This document shows positions 35,221 through 45,605 of a stretch of DNA of 64,000 nucleotides, one piece after another; position 1 is the stretch's first letter; every line of letters starts with the position of its first letter. A program made the translations under genes and the position numbers. The DNA comes from Volutella citrinella (lineage: Eukaryota; Ascomycota; Sordariomycetes; Hypocreales; Nectriaceae): positions 3,472,001 to 3,536,000 of the forward strand of contig JAWZSP010000004.1 in the NCBI GenBank assembly GCA_034401135.1, given 5' to 3'. The notes below the pieces were generated by a model, which saw nothing but the letters and a program-made list of their open reading frames with translations, was not told the origin of the DNA and did no database searches.

Positions 35221-37108
35221 TCACTGCTTACTCTCATCCGAAGATAGTCCCACGACATTCCTGACGGTGCCAAAGCTGAGACAATCGCTGATCCGGTTTG
35301 CTCCTGAGAAGAGCATGACCAGTCTATCGACGCCGCAGCCCCAGCCCCCAGTAGGTGGGAGACCATAATCCAGAGCCCTGACGAAGCTCTGGTCCAGGGG
35401 GGCAGCATCGCCGTCCTCATCCAGGAAGGGTTCTTCGGCTAGCTCCTTCGTTTCTTTGATGGCAACGCCGCCGCCAGGCTTGTTGACCAGGTTCCGGTGC
35501 TGGAGCAGCTTTCGCCTCTGCTCCTCGGGGTCGTTCTCCTCCTCGTACATGTTGGCCAGTTCCCGGCCGCCGTAGAAGAGCTCTGCGCGCGCAGAGACGA
35601 GTTGGTAGGTGCGTGGGCAAAGGAAGCTCTTGGCAAGGGGGGACATGCAGGTAGGGTGGTTGATGATGAACAGAGGCTCGGTAGCGGACATGGGCTCAAT
35701 GTAAATGGCAGCCAGGCGGTCGAGGAGCTTGGATAGAGAGTTGGGGGCTTCGCCGGGCACTTCGATACCAGAAAGCTTCAGCACAGCCAAGAGCTCCGGG
35801 AGGGCGTCCACGGCCGAAAGTTTGGGGAAGCGGATGCCAAGGGCCTGTTCCAGCGCCGGGACGAACTCGACCTGCTTGAAGGGCCGAGTGAAGCGACCCA
35901 GCTCGATGGGAGGAAGGGCCATGCCTTGGGTGGCAATGATGTTCTGCAAGTGCTGCGCCATGCCGCACATCAGTTCCTCGGTCTCCTTGATGAGGTCCTC
36001 GAGGTTGCTGTAAGCGCTGTAGAATTCACACATGGTGAACTCGGGGTTGTGGGTGGCATCCACGCCTTCGTTGCGGAAGGCAGGGCCAATTTCAAAGACT
36101 CTGTCGACACCCCCCACGACCAAGCGCTTGAGCCACAGCTCCGGGGCGATGCGAAGGGCCAGGTCCCGATCTTTGAACTCGGTTGCTCGTGTGACGAAGG
36201 GTCGAGCGACAGCACCGCCGGCGTTCTCGGCCAGGATGGGGGTCTGGAACTCGAGGAAGCGCTTGGAATGGAGGTGATCACGCATGTATTTGGTGATCTC
36301 GGCACGCAGGCGCAACACGTCGACAGCTTCGCGGTTGACGAGCATGTCAACATGGCGGTCTTGCATTCGCGTCTTGGGGTCGGTCAACTTCTCGGGGATC
36401 TGCTCCATGGCAGGAGACAGCAGCTCAGGCAGGGCATTGGCCTCGATGGTGAGCTCGCCAGCCTTGGTACGAGTTGGCACACCGGTGGTTGCTGCCAGAC
36501 TGTAAGCATCTGGGGGGTAACAATGTGAACATTGGGATCCTACATATGTGGTCGCCCACTTCTATCAAATGCCTGAACAACGAAAACTTGCTCCTCCTAT
36601 CTTCCTTGTCCAAAATACACTTGGACCGATTGACCATGACCTGAAGGCGTTCGAACTCATTCACGATGTCGATGAAGACGAGGTTCTTGCCGACGACGCG
36701 CTTGGATCGGACACGCCCATACACAGTCACGGGCTCAATCTCTCCTGCAGCCTGCTCATTGAACGCCTTCAAGAACTCAGGCACGGACATGCGCTTGCAG
36801 TTGTGCTCCAAGCGAGGATGTGACTCGGGATAGAGGGGATCCTCGCTCTCCTGCTCCTCCCACAGCATGGTGCGGCGCTGTTTCTTGTAGGGGGACAGAG
36901 ACTCGGCATTGGCATCGGACTTGTTTATCCTGTCATCTCGGAGAGCCGAGGAGGTAGAGAGAGCCCTACCGCCAAAGACATATCCGATCCTGGATACTGA
37001 GTCACGGCAGTGTAGCTCGGAGGAGCACCGGAGGGGCCTGGAGGGGCCCGGGGAGAGGCATCGAACCAAAGGCCTGCTGGCTTGACGAAGGTATCTAATA
37101 GACATCAT
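35221..37108 (-). CDS. MSK1: Mitochondrial lysyl-tRNA synthetase
   Basis: Two exons on the complement, 37108-36544 and 36491-35221, give 611 residues. The N terminus (MMSIRYLRQASRPLVRCL) is basic, Ser-rich and free of acidic residues, a good mitochondrial presequence. An OB-fold anticodon-binding domain follows, with VTVYGRVRSKR and LVFIDI. The intron falls inside this domain and joins VGDHI to STTGVPTRTKAGELTIEA, the expected order in class II LysRS. The catalytic core has motif 2 (FRNEG near 36070), THNPEFTMCEFY, LFIINHPTCMSPLAK and motif 3 GWGCGVDRLVM, with the family-specific lysine-pocket residues intact by eye. The enzyme charges mitochondrial tRNA-Lys. It is divergent from ARP4 across 628 bp and convergent with TOS1. 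Confidence 0.93.
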
Positions 37109-37736
37109 GACAGCTGTCAATTGGGTCAGCACGCAGCCTTTGACGCATCGACGGAAGCAACAAATGAGTGTTGGTTGGAGTAAAGGTGTCAGAGTTTGGC
37201 AGTTATAATCAGTCACAGCAAGCTGTGTCAATCGCAGCGGTTCTGAAGCGAGTATGCAAGTTCATCATGGTAGAGGGAAGGACGAGAGGCAGAATAAGAA
37301 AAGCTGTGAGGCACTTACATTCATAATGGCAGCATGGAACTTGCAAAGCTCCATGTGAGTAGAAAAAAAAAGAAGAATATTTCCCGGGCTGCAACGGAGC
37401 GAAATTTATTGGAGGGCCTGTCGGCCGTGGTTTTGCCGCATGGAGCTTCAGCGCCACCCCTGTTGAGGCACATCCCCGCCAGTAGCATGTCTCCAGCCTC
37501 CAGCCTCCCACCTTCCAGCCTCGCCCAGTGCCGCCTGCCTACGATTCGTCGCCTACAGCTTGCCCAGTTGCTCGCTAGCCACAGCTCACCCAAACGGACA
37601 GGCTGAAATTTGTTCCTACGCGAAACTGCACCTGGCGCAACTCCACCAAAACTCGCGATTCTCCGCGCCGGATCAACCAAGCCAATTGGGTCCGCCTCTG
37701 CCCGTTAGATTGCGACCTCTGCCACACACAATCACC
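37109..37736. promoter_or_regulatory. Bidirectional promoter of the mitochondrial LysRS gene and ARP4
   Basis: These 628 bp lie between divergent ATGs. An A-rich tract is present near 37362-37377, and 37440-37600 is cytosine-rich. No other element could be named. Confidence 0.5.
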
Positions 37737-39249
37737 ATGGCTCAGCAACCTCTTTCTTCGGCGGCGCCGCCCACCGACATCTACGGAGGAGGTATGTCTC
37801 CCTGGCCTTCGCCGCCGTCGCCTCAGTACACGTCGCAGTGTGCGCGCGCGTGTCCAATGTGTCAACTAACTGGTTTCTCGTGCAGATGAGGTCTCGGCGC
37901 TGGTTCTCGACCCCGGCTACTGCAGCACGCGCGCAGGCTTCGCGGGCGAGGATGTCCCCAAATCCGTCCTGCCGTCCTTCTACGGCCACATCACCAGCGA
38001 CCCCCCTCGCAACGTGTTCGGCGACGAGTGCCTCAACCCTCGTGCCGATTTTGAGATCCGCAACTACATGAACCGGGACAGCGTGGTGGAGGACTGGGAT
38101 GTGGCGACCAAGATCTGGGAGAACATGCTCATCAAGCGCCTGCAGCCTGAGCGACAAACATCCCCCACCAAGAACGGCCTGAATGACGACCCCAAGGACG
38201 AGGCCGGCCAGGATGGCGAGGGTGATGTGGCCATGGACGACGCCGCCGCCGAGAACGCCGAAAAGCCCCTGGCAGAGAACCCTCTGCTCATGACCGAGGC
38301 TCCCTGGAACACCCCCAAGGCTCGCGAGAAGGCCGTGGAGATCATCATGGAGAACTGGGGCTGCCCTGCATTCTGGCTAAGCCGCACGCCTGTGCTCTCT
38401 GCCTTTGCGGCTGGCAAGGCCTCGTCCCTCGTCATCGACGTCGGCGGAGCCAACACGTCGGTGACGGCGATCCACGACGGCATGGTCCTGAAGCGATCCA
38501 TCCAAAAGTCCCCAGTTGGTGGCCTGTGGCTCTCCTCCCAGATCCGAAGCCTGTGGGAGACTTCCGAACCCAAAGTCGACCTGACGCCCACATTCATGGT
38601 CGAGAACAAGAGCCCGGTCGACGCCCTTGCGTCTCCTCAGTTCCGCCTACGCCACTTCCCCTACCAGATCAGCGACTCGTTCCGCCTGTACGAGGAGGAG
38701 CGCGTGCTGACTGAGTTCAAGGAGTCGGTCGTGGAGGTGTGGCGCGGCCCCGGCCGCTACAACGTGCCCGGCAACGAGGAGTACGTCAAGACCCAGCCCG
38801 GCCGCGTGTTCGAGATGCCCGACGGCTACAATCAGATGTGGCGCGAGCAGCGCTTCCGCGTGACGGAAGGCATGTGGGACGAGGCGGCCGGATACCCCAT
38901 CCCCGAGGCGGAGCGCCTCGCAAAGGGCCAGACCATCCCCGAGCTCATCCGCGCCGCCCTGGGCGCTGTCGACGTCGACCTGCGGGGCAACCTGCTCGCC
39001 AACGTAGTCGTGACAGGCAGCACCAGCCTGATCAACGGCTTCAACGACCGTCTTAACAACGAGCTGACGGCCATGTATCCCGGGCTCAAGATCAAGATCC
39101 ACGCAGCCGGTCTGACAAGTGAGCGTCGCTTCGGTGCTTGGATCGGCGGCAGCATTCTGGCGAGCCTGGGAACTTTCCACCAGATGTGGATCTCGCGAAA
39201 GGAGTACGAAGAGATGGGACCCAACGTGGTGGAGAAGAGGTGCAAGTGA
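37737..39249 (+). CDS. ARP4: Actin-related protein Arp4
   Basis: A tiny first exon (37737-37791) and a long second exon (37886-39249) give 472 residues; splicing makes IYGG-DEVSALVLDPGYCSTRAGFAG, the first phosphate-loop strand of the actin fold. Further actin signatures are VIDVGGANTSVTAIHDG (second phosphate loop) and NVVVTGSTSLINGFNDRL with SERRFGAWIGGSILASL near the C terminus. An acidic insert (about 135-165, rich in Asp/Glu/Ala) lies in the region where Arp4 departs from actin. Arp4 is a nuclear subunit of the NuA4 acetyltransferase and the INO80/SWR1-type remodelers, binding as a pair with actin to the HSA helix. The Arp4 assignment rests on the DEVSALVLD start, overall length and the insert pattern. 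It converges with the DNA glycosylase gene, with only 243 bp between stops. Confidence 0.93.
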
Positions 39250-39492
39250 GATACTATGGCAGGGACAAGACTTGCGGCGTACGGAGTTGGGAAGAGGCTG
39301 CGCATTTTAGCTCAGATGGACAGCAAGACGGTTGCCTCGAAAAATAAAACTCTAGAATTCGATTAAATTCGCTTCTGCCTTGATTTATGCTGCGCCAATG
39401 GGAATTCTCTGGCTGATCCGTAGTAGTAACAAACAAATTGCACATCATAGGACATGGCTAAACAACTGTTCCCAAAAGGCGTCTCCTCGTCG

Positions 39493-40461
39493 TCATTCCG
39501 CTTCGTCTTTCTTCGCATCAAGCTCCCGCTCTACCCTCCGGGTCTTGACCCATGATCCAAGTTGCTCCCAGACCTCCTGCTTCTGGGCTGGAGACATTGA
39601 GGCAGCCAAGCCGCTCGTGCTGGTTGCCACAAAGACCCGGGCACCAGCCCATTCGCCATCAATCACGCCCATGTTTTCTGTGTCGTCCTGCCATCCATAC
39701 TTGAAGCTCTTGCCAACGGGACGGCCGTGGCGGACGCGCCAGATGCTCTCCCAGATGCTCTTGCCCACGACGCATACGGACTCGGGCCTCCACTTGCGAG
39801 CCTTTTCCTGGAGGATGGCGACCCCGTCGTCCATTTCCTGCTTGCTCAGCTCGGCGCCATTGCGGCTGGGCCTGGCAACGATGTTGGTAAGGCCCAACGA
39901 GTAGAGCTCAGGCATCTGGCCGTCCTCCGTGGGGCTGCACAGGCGCGGCGTGACGCCGCTAGAGAAGAGCAGCTTCCAGAAGAGATTCGACGGGTGGGCG
40001 TAGGCGTGGCCGCTCCGCGCCGTTTGGACGCCCGGGTTCAGGCCGATGAAGAGCACGAGGAGATCCTTGGCTATGGCATCGGGGAGCAGGTTGAGATGCG
40101 CATAGGTCGACGGCGGGGCGTAGCCGGCGGCTTGGCGAGCTCGCTTCTTTTGCCTCCTCCTGGTGGTGTTGGAGTCCGCAGAGGCATCCGCTTCCTCCTC
40201 TTGCTCGTCCGCGGCGTCACCTCCCCGCTTGTGCTTAGACAATGACGGGTTGAGCCGCGTCGACCTGCGCGTGGGCGTCGATGAGCCGGTGCGCGGGCTG
40301 GACGCGGCGGAATCGGTTTCAGCCGACTTGAACATGAAGTTGCTGAGCTCTAGGCGGCCACGAAAGGAGGCGGGCTCAGGAGAAACCAAGTCTTGGTTTC
40401 CTTGATGATTAACGGCGGACGAGTCTACGGGCTGCCTGTCTTCCTCCACAGTGGGACTCAT
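39493..40461 (-). CDS. Mismatch-specific thymine/uracil DNA glycosylase (MUG/TDG family)
   Basis: A single exon encodes 322 residues. The ATG at 40461 is used because the longer frame to 40509 has no ATG. The first 115 residues are polar, with KRGGDAADEQEEEAD and an RRRQKKRARQ cluster that may be a nuclear signal or DNA contact. The UDG-fold core begins near LPDAIAKDLLVLFIGLNPG; the active-site loop GLNPG is at 140-144 and is followed by TARSGHAYAHPSNLFWKLL. LGLTNIVARPSRNGAELS and a later ATSTSGLAA segment (the loop that inserts in the DNA) are also as in the family. The Asn in GLNPG is the known catalytic residue of MUG/TDG enzymes. The enzyme should remove thymine or uracil opposite guanine in base-excision repair, as Thp1 does in fission yeast. 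The family call is firm. Confidence 0.93.
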   Translation of the reverse strand: MSPTVEEDRQPVDSSAVNHQGNQDLVSPEPASFRGRLELSNFMFKSAETDSAASSPRTGSSTPTRRSTRLNPSLSKHKRGGDAADEQEEEADASADSNTTRRRQKKRARQAAGYAPPSTYAHLNLLPDAIAKDLLVLFIGLNPGVQTARSGHAYAHPSNLFWKLLFSSGVTPRLCSPTEDGQMPELYSLGLTNIVARPSRNGAELSKQEMDDGVAILQEKARKWRPESVCVVGKSIWESIWRVRHGRPVGKSFKYGWQDDTENMGVIDGEWAGARVFVATSTSGLAASMSPAQKQEVWEQLGSWVKTRRVERELDAKKDEAE

Positions 40462-42071
40462 GTCTGGCTGAGAGGTACAGCAAGATGACGGAAAGGAAAT
40501 GTCGAGCAAAGCTGCATGGGCAAGGTTGTTCCACGGAGGAGAAACAAGCCGCTATTACATAGTCCCAGTTGCTCAGCCACTGAGGCTCATTGGGCTGGGC
40601 TGAAATGGTCTACGACTAGAGTCAGGCTACAGCCAGAGGATTGCAACTGGGGAGAATGGCGCTCGAAGCTGCTAGAACGCCCCTTTTATCAGTTGGCGGT
40701 TTGAGGCGGCAGGGTGACCGGGGATATCCCGCTCATAGATGAGACGTGCAGAACCTTGAGTTGCAGCACGGTACGGCTAGAACGATAGCGCGCTCAGCGT
40801 GCACACATAAGCCCAAAGTGCACCAGAAGAGTAACCTGGGCGAGTGAGCATGAAGTTGGTGGGTGTCAGCCTCGGCCACCGCCACACCGCCCCTTGGAGA
40901 GGCCCTTCCAGGTTGGCTGGCCTTAGCTATGACGCCGAGTGGGGGACCTGGCAAGCCCTGGGCTGAGGGCACCTTCTTAGTCCATGGACGTTCGCATTCC
41001 TTTGCACTTAGATTTTTAGTGATCGTCCAAACGTCGCGGTGCCCCTGAGCACGACTGATGGAAGACGGAACTTTTCAGCGCACGGCACGACTTGCAGATG
41101 CAAACGCCATCTGCTCCTCTTTGTGTATTCGTGGCTGTCACCTCATTGACTGACAATGCCGTCCCAATATGGCATACTCTCTCTCTCACGGCAGCCAGTT
41201 CCACTGCACCGCCCGCCAGGGGTGGGGAGGGGGGCGCTGCGAATCGGAGGGGCCAGCGCCGCATCATGGGCGCTAGCAGGGCGGTAGGTCGCCGAAGAGG
41301 CAGAGGTGGCCCCTGGTGGCCTCTGCTGGGCGCTGCAATTCGTGCCAGGTCGCGCTCACGGCAGTGGCCCCCAGGCGACTATGGCGCATCAGCGGCAGAT
41401 GATCCTGGTATCGTGCGGCAGCCCAGCAAGCACACCGGCGGGCACCTGGTGGGCGGCTCGCATTGTTGGCGGGGCAGCTGCTCACCCGAAACTCTTACGT
41501 CGTGGCACTGAGCGAGGGGCAGTGGCGGGGAAGCTTCATCGCTGGGTCTGGCACAAGCAAGCTGGCCCTCGTATAACGGATGGAGTACGGGCTTAGCGCA
41601 TTCAGTGTGTACCTGAGAATGACATCTAGCGGATGCTTGGACATGTACTGGGCCACGGGCAGCCGCCATAAGCAACGGGCAAAAGCATAAGCCACAGATA
41701 CCGTAGCCTTCTCTTCGCGGCGGTACTGATTCGTAGCCTCCTGTCCGTCCTTGCTGGCTTGCCTTCAGGTCAATTGGTTGCGAGTGCTCCTTCCAGCCCG
41801 CTAATCATTAGTCGTAGCAAGTGCCAGGTTCGTCATCCCGCAACAGTCCCGTCCTCCCGTCTGCCCTCCATCATATTTATTGGGCTTACCTCACTTCTTC
41901 CTAACCTTCGCTTCCCCCCCTTCCTTCTCTTTCCGTCTTCATAATCACATCCTCCTCTCAACTCGTTCCCAATCTTCCTCCCATAGACCGATCACTCGAT
42001 CCGGCAGCCAATTGCACTCTCCCAACCCGTCTGCATCTCACCGCAACTACTCTCACGACCCCGCCGCCATC
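40462..42071. promoter_or_regulatory. Divergent promoter region of the DNA glycosylase and UAP1 genes
   Basis: About 1.6 kb. No gene was recognised; open frames near 41092-41511 lack a domain. The last 200 bp (41860-42060) are strongly pyrimidine-rich, with runs of T and C, consistent with a highly used promoter and leader for UAP1. Confidence 0.45.
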
Positions 42072-43649
42072 ATGGAAGCCGTCAAGGAAGCCATCCACAA
42101 CATCCTCCCGGGCAGCAAGCCCGCCCCCGCCGAGCCCTCGGCTGAGGCTCTCGCCCAGCTGAAGGAGAAGTACACACAGGCCGGCCAGGGACAGGTCTTC
42201 ACCTTCTACGACTCACTCCCCAGCGCCGAGCGAGCTGCCCTCTACCAGCAGCTTTCCGGCTTCGACCCTGCTCACATCAACGAAATCACCAACCGAGCCC
42301 TCAACCCCCCCAAGACCGATGATACCCCCGATACACTCGAGCCCCTCCCCGAGTCGGCTACTGCCAGCATCCTCGATTCCAGCTCCGAGGATATTGCCAA
42401 GTGGTACGAGTCCGGCCTGGACCTCATCTCCAAGCAGCAGGTCGCCGTCGTCCTCATGGCTGGTGGCCAGGGCACCCGTCTGGGCAGCTCTGCCCCCAAG
42501 GGCTGCTACGATATTGGCCTGCCCTCTCACAAGTCTCTCTTCCAGATCCAGGGTGAGCGAATCCGCAAGGTCCAGGAGCTCGCCGCCGCCAAGTCCGGTG
42601 CCTCTGGTTGCACTGTGCCCTGGTACGTCATGACCAGCGGTCCTACCCGCGGTCCGACAGAGAAGTTTTTTGAGGAGCAAAACTACTTTGGCCTCAACAA
42701 GGACAACGTCCAGATCTTCGAGCAGGGCGTTCTTCCCTGCATCTCCAACGACGGCAAGATTCTCCTCGAGAACAAGGGCAAGGTTGCTGTCGCCCCCGAT
42801 GGCAATGGTGGTATCTACCAGGCCCTCATTGTGTCTGGTGTCATTGACGACATGCGCAAGCGCGGTATCCAGCACATCCACGCCTACTGCGTCGATAACT
42901 GCCTGGTCAAGGTCGCCGACCCCGTCTTCATCGGTTTCTCTGCCGAAAAGGACGTCGACATTGCCACCAAGGTGGTCCGCAAGCGCAACGCCACCGAGTC
43001 CGTTGGTCTGATTCTCTCCAAGAACGGCAAGCCCGATGTCGTCGAGTACTCCGAGATTGACCAAGTGACCGCCGAGGCCACGGACCCCAAGCAGCCCAGT
43101 GTCCTCAAGTTCCGTGCTGCCAACATTGTCAACCACTACTACTCGTTCCGCTTCCTCGAGTCCATCCCCCAGTGGGCTCACAAGCTGCCCCACCACATCG
43201 CCCGCAAGAAGATTCCCGCTGCTGACCTCGAGTCCGGCGAGACTGTCAAGCCCGAGAAGCCCAACGGCATCAAGCTCGAGCAGTTCGTCTTCGACGTGTT
43301 CCCCATGCTGGACCTTGCCCAGTTCGCCTGCATGGAGGTGAAGCGAGAGGACGAGTTCTCGCCCCTCAAGAACGCCCGCGGCACCGGCGAGGACGACCCC
43401 GATACCAGCAAGCTCGATATCATGACCCAGGGCAAGCGCTGGGTCGAAGCTGCTGGCTCCGTCGTTGTCGGCGAGAACGCCGCTCAGGGTGTCGAGATTT
43501 CCCCCCTCATCAGCTACGTAAGTTGACCTTCCCAGTGTATTCACTGCACGTATAAGAAAAAGCTGCTAATAGTCCACCAGGGCGGCGAGGGTCTCGACAA
43601 CGTCAAGGGCAAGGAGATTACTGCCCCTGCCGTCATTGAGCGCGAGTAA
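42072..43649 (+). CDS. UAP1: UDP-N-acetylglucosamine pyrophosphorylase
   Basis: Two exons, 42072-43517 and 43581-43649, give 504 residues; the second contributes only 22 (starting GGEGLDN and ending VIERE). The ATG at 42072 has a CATC-ATGG context and follows a pyrimidine tract. The nucleotide-binding signature [11 protein letters not shown] lies at 128-138, with [17 protein letters not shown] just after it. Other family marks are [29 protein letters not shown], the EFSPLKNA block and the C-terminal ISPLISY. The enzyme joins UTP and GlcNAc-1-phosphate to make UDP-GlcNAc in the cytosol, the precursor for chitin, N-glycans and GPI anchors. Codon use is strongly biased to C-ending codons, as in highly expressed fungal genes, which also leaves a 443-codon chance frame on the opposite strand. 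Confidence 0.96.
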
Positions 43650-44153
43650 AGTGCTTCCGCAATATAAATAGAAAAAAAGTCGTATGTGCAAAAAGCCGGA
43701 TCGTAATCGTATCCTGGCAGGGCCTCTGAGTTACAATTGCTGGGATTTAGTATTGACCTATCCATCCCAGCCTTGGACGGCATGATCTGACGTCAGTGGG
43801 ATGTTTTGGACACTACGCTTCCGAGGCTAGAATCACAGGGACGAGAATATGATGACGAAGACGTTCAAAATTCAAGGATATCACAGCGTTTCTAGTTTCC
43901 AAGTAGCGAAATAATAACACTACAACCGCCCTTTCTGGGTACTATCGTGCTTCTCTGAAATTTGAGGACGATCTATTCCTTTTGTCTAAGTCGGCTTATG
44001 TCTATGCATGTATAGAGATATGAATTCGTTTCGGGTCATTCCCCATTTCGATGAGGGGATAGACTCTCTCTCATGAAAAGGTGAAGGGGGAAGGGGCTGT
44101 GGGTGGCAGTTTGGGCAGGTAGGGTGGGGAGAAGAGAGGAGAGAAGGGGGGGC
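43650..44153. other. Convergent 3' spacer
   Basis: About 500 bp, AT-rich, between the stops of UAP1 (+) and thioredoxin reductase (-). Presumed 3' UTRs; nothing else recognised. Confidence 0.5.
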
Positions 44154-45392
44154 TTAGTTTTTCGCACGTTCTTCGGCCTCGTTGTCAGTGATAAACTTCT
44201 CGGCCTCGAGAGCGGCCATGCAGCCGCTGCCGGCACTGGTGATGGCCTGTCGGTAACGCTTGTCCTGCACATCGCCGGCGGCAAAGACGCCCTCGATGTT
44301 GGTGGTGGTGGTGCCGGGGATGGTCTTGACATAGCCATCCTCGTCGGTGTCGAGCTGGCCCTTGATGAGGGATGTGGCAGGGTCGTGGCCGATGGCGTAG
44401 AAGAGGCCGTTGGCTTCCACCGTCTCCTCGGCTTGCGTGATGTTGTTCTTGATGACGAGGTGGCTCATGAGGCCGTCCTCGCCGCCCTTGATCTCGGTGG
44501 CCTGTGAGTTGAAGCGGACCGTCACCTTGGGGTGGTTAAGTAGGCGGGTGGCCATGGTGGCCGAGGCGCGGAGCACATCACGGCGGACGAGGACGGTGAC
44601 GTGGCTGGCATACTTTGTGAGGAATGTGGCCTCCTCTGCGGCAGAATCGCCGCCGCCGATGACATAGAGAGGCTTGTTTCGGAAGATGGGGACGGCTCCG
44701 TCGCACACGGCGCAGGCCGAGACGCCGTTGCTCCAGTACTTGTCTTCGCCCTTGAGGTTCAGGCGGCGGGCCGAGGCACCGGTCGCGAGGACGACAGCGT
44801 CGGCTGTGTGAACCTCGTCGGGTGACCACTCAAGGGTGTACTTGAAGGGGCGGGAGGAGAGGTCGAGGGTGCCGACGGTCTCGCTCACAATCTCGGTGCC
44901 GCAGTTAATGGACTGCTGCTTCATGTTTTCCTACATACGGGGGCATGTGTCAGCCACGACTGGCCTTGTTCCGGGGCGTGCAGAAGAATTGCACATTTGA
45001 ATTGGGGGCAGAAAGAGGGGGCTTACCATCAGGTCGCCGCCCATGATGCCCTTGGGGAAGCCGGGGAAGTTCTCGACATCGGTGGTGGTGGTCAATTGAC
45101 CGCCAGCGGCGATGCCGTTGGCCATGAAGCCCTCATAGAGGACGGCTGCAGGGAGGATCGGTCAGTCGAAGGCAGGATTCGTGGTCGAGGAAGGAAGAAG
45201 CCACTCACGCTTGAGCTCGGCTCGGGCGAGGTAGATGGCGGCAGTGTGGGCAGCGGGCCCAGAGCCGATAACTGAATGGGGAGTATTAGCACATGTTCTG
45301 TTTTGCCAGGGCCACTTCTTCCCAGGCCATGAGGCCGCGACAGAGCAGAGGGAGGCTGGACGGTTGGACGTACTGACGACCTTGGAGTGCAT
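44154..45392 (-). CDS. TRR1: Thioredoxin reductase (NADPH)
   Basis: Four exons on the complement, 45392-45374, 45271-45209, 45145-45027 and 44930-44154, give 325 residues from the first ATG. The 19-base first exon encodes MHSKVV and joins to [12 protein letters not shown], the FAD-binding Rossmann motif. Then come [17 protein letters not shown], the redox-active CAVC (140-143) and the NADPH-binding [12 protein letters not shown], with a final FAD motif [17 protein letters not shown]. This is the low-molecular-weight type, which reduces thioredoxin and supports defence against oxidants. The frame stays open upstream of the ATG for another 71 codons with no ATG and reads like a mitochondrial presequence (see the separate entry), so a longer form is possible. 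The gene converges with UAP1. Confidence 0.96.
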
Positions 45393-45605
45393 CTTTCGCG
45401 TGCCAAACTCGGTGGGCGTTCTGGTGGTTGTTTTCTGGAAGGTAGTCGCCGCAGCCGCAATAGAGAGCCCAGCGCTAGAGCGGAGAGTGCGACGGAAGGT
45501 TGAGGAGAACAGTTTGGCGGTGTTGATGGGGGAGAGCGGACAAAGCCGGCGGAGGGAGGTGTGGATGATATATACGTTTTGGTAGGGCGGCGTGTATGGC
45601 GTAGC
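45393..45605 (-). other. ATG-less in-frame extension upstream of thioredoxin reductase
   Basis: On the complement, the frame of thioredoxin reductase is open from 45605 (after a TGA at 45608-45606) to the ATG at 45392. A CTG at 45512-45510, with A at -3, would start 40 extra residues: FSSTFRRTLRSS, then GLSIAAAATTFQKTTT and an RTPTEFGTRK end. The extension has many Arg/Ser/Thr, only one acidic residue and an amphipathic look, as mitochondrial presequences do. Other near-cognate codons lie upstream. A TATA-like TATATAT at 45574-45568 could instead mean that transcription begins close by and this is leader only. Confidence 0.5.

Noticed and set aside
42213..43544. 443-codon open frame opposite UAP1
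   Set aside because: It is the mirror of a strongly C-biased coding sequence; Leu/Gly/Asp/Val repetition and no domain show it is a shadow.
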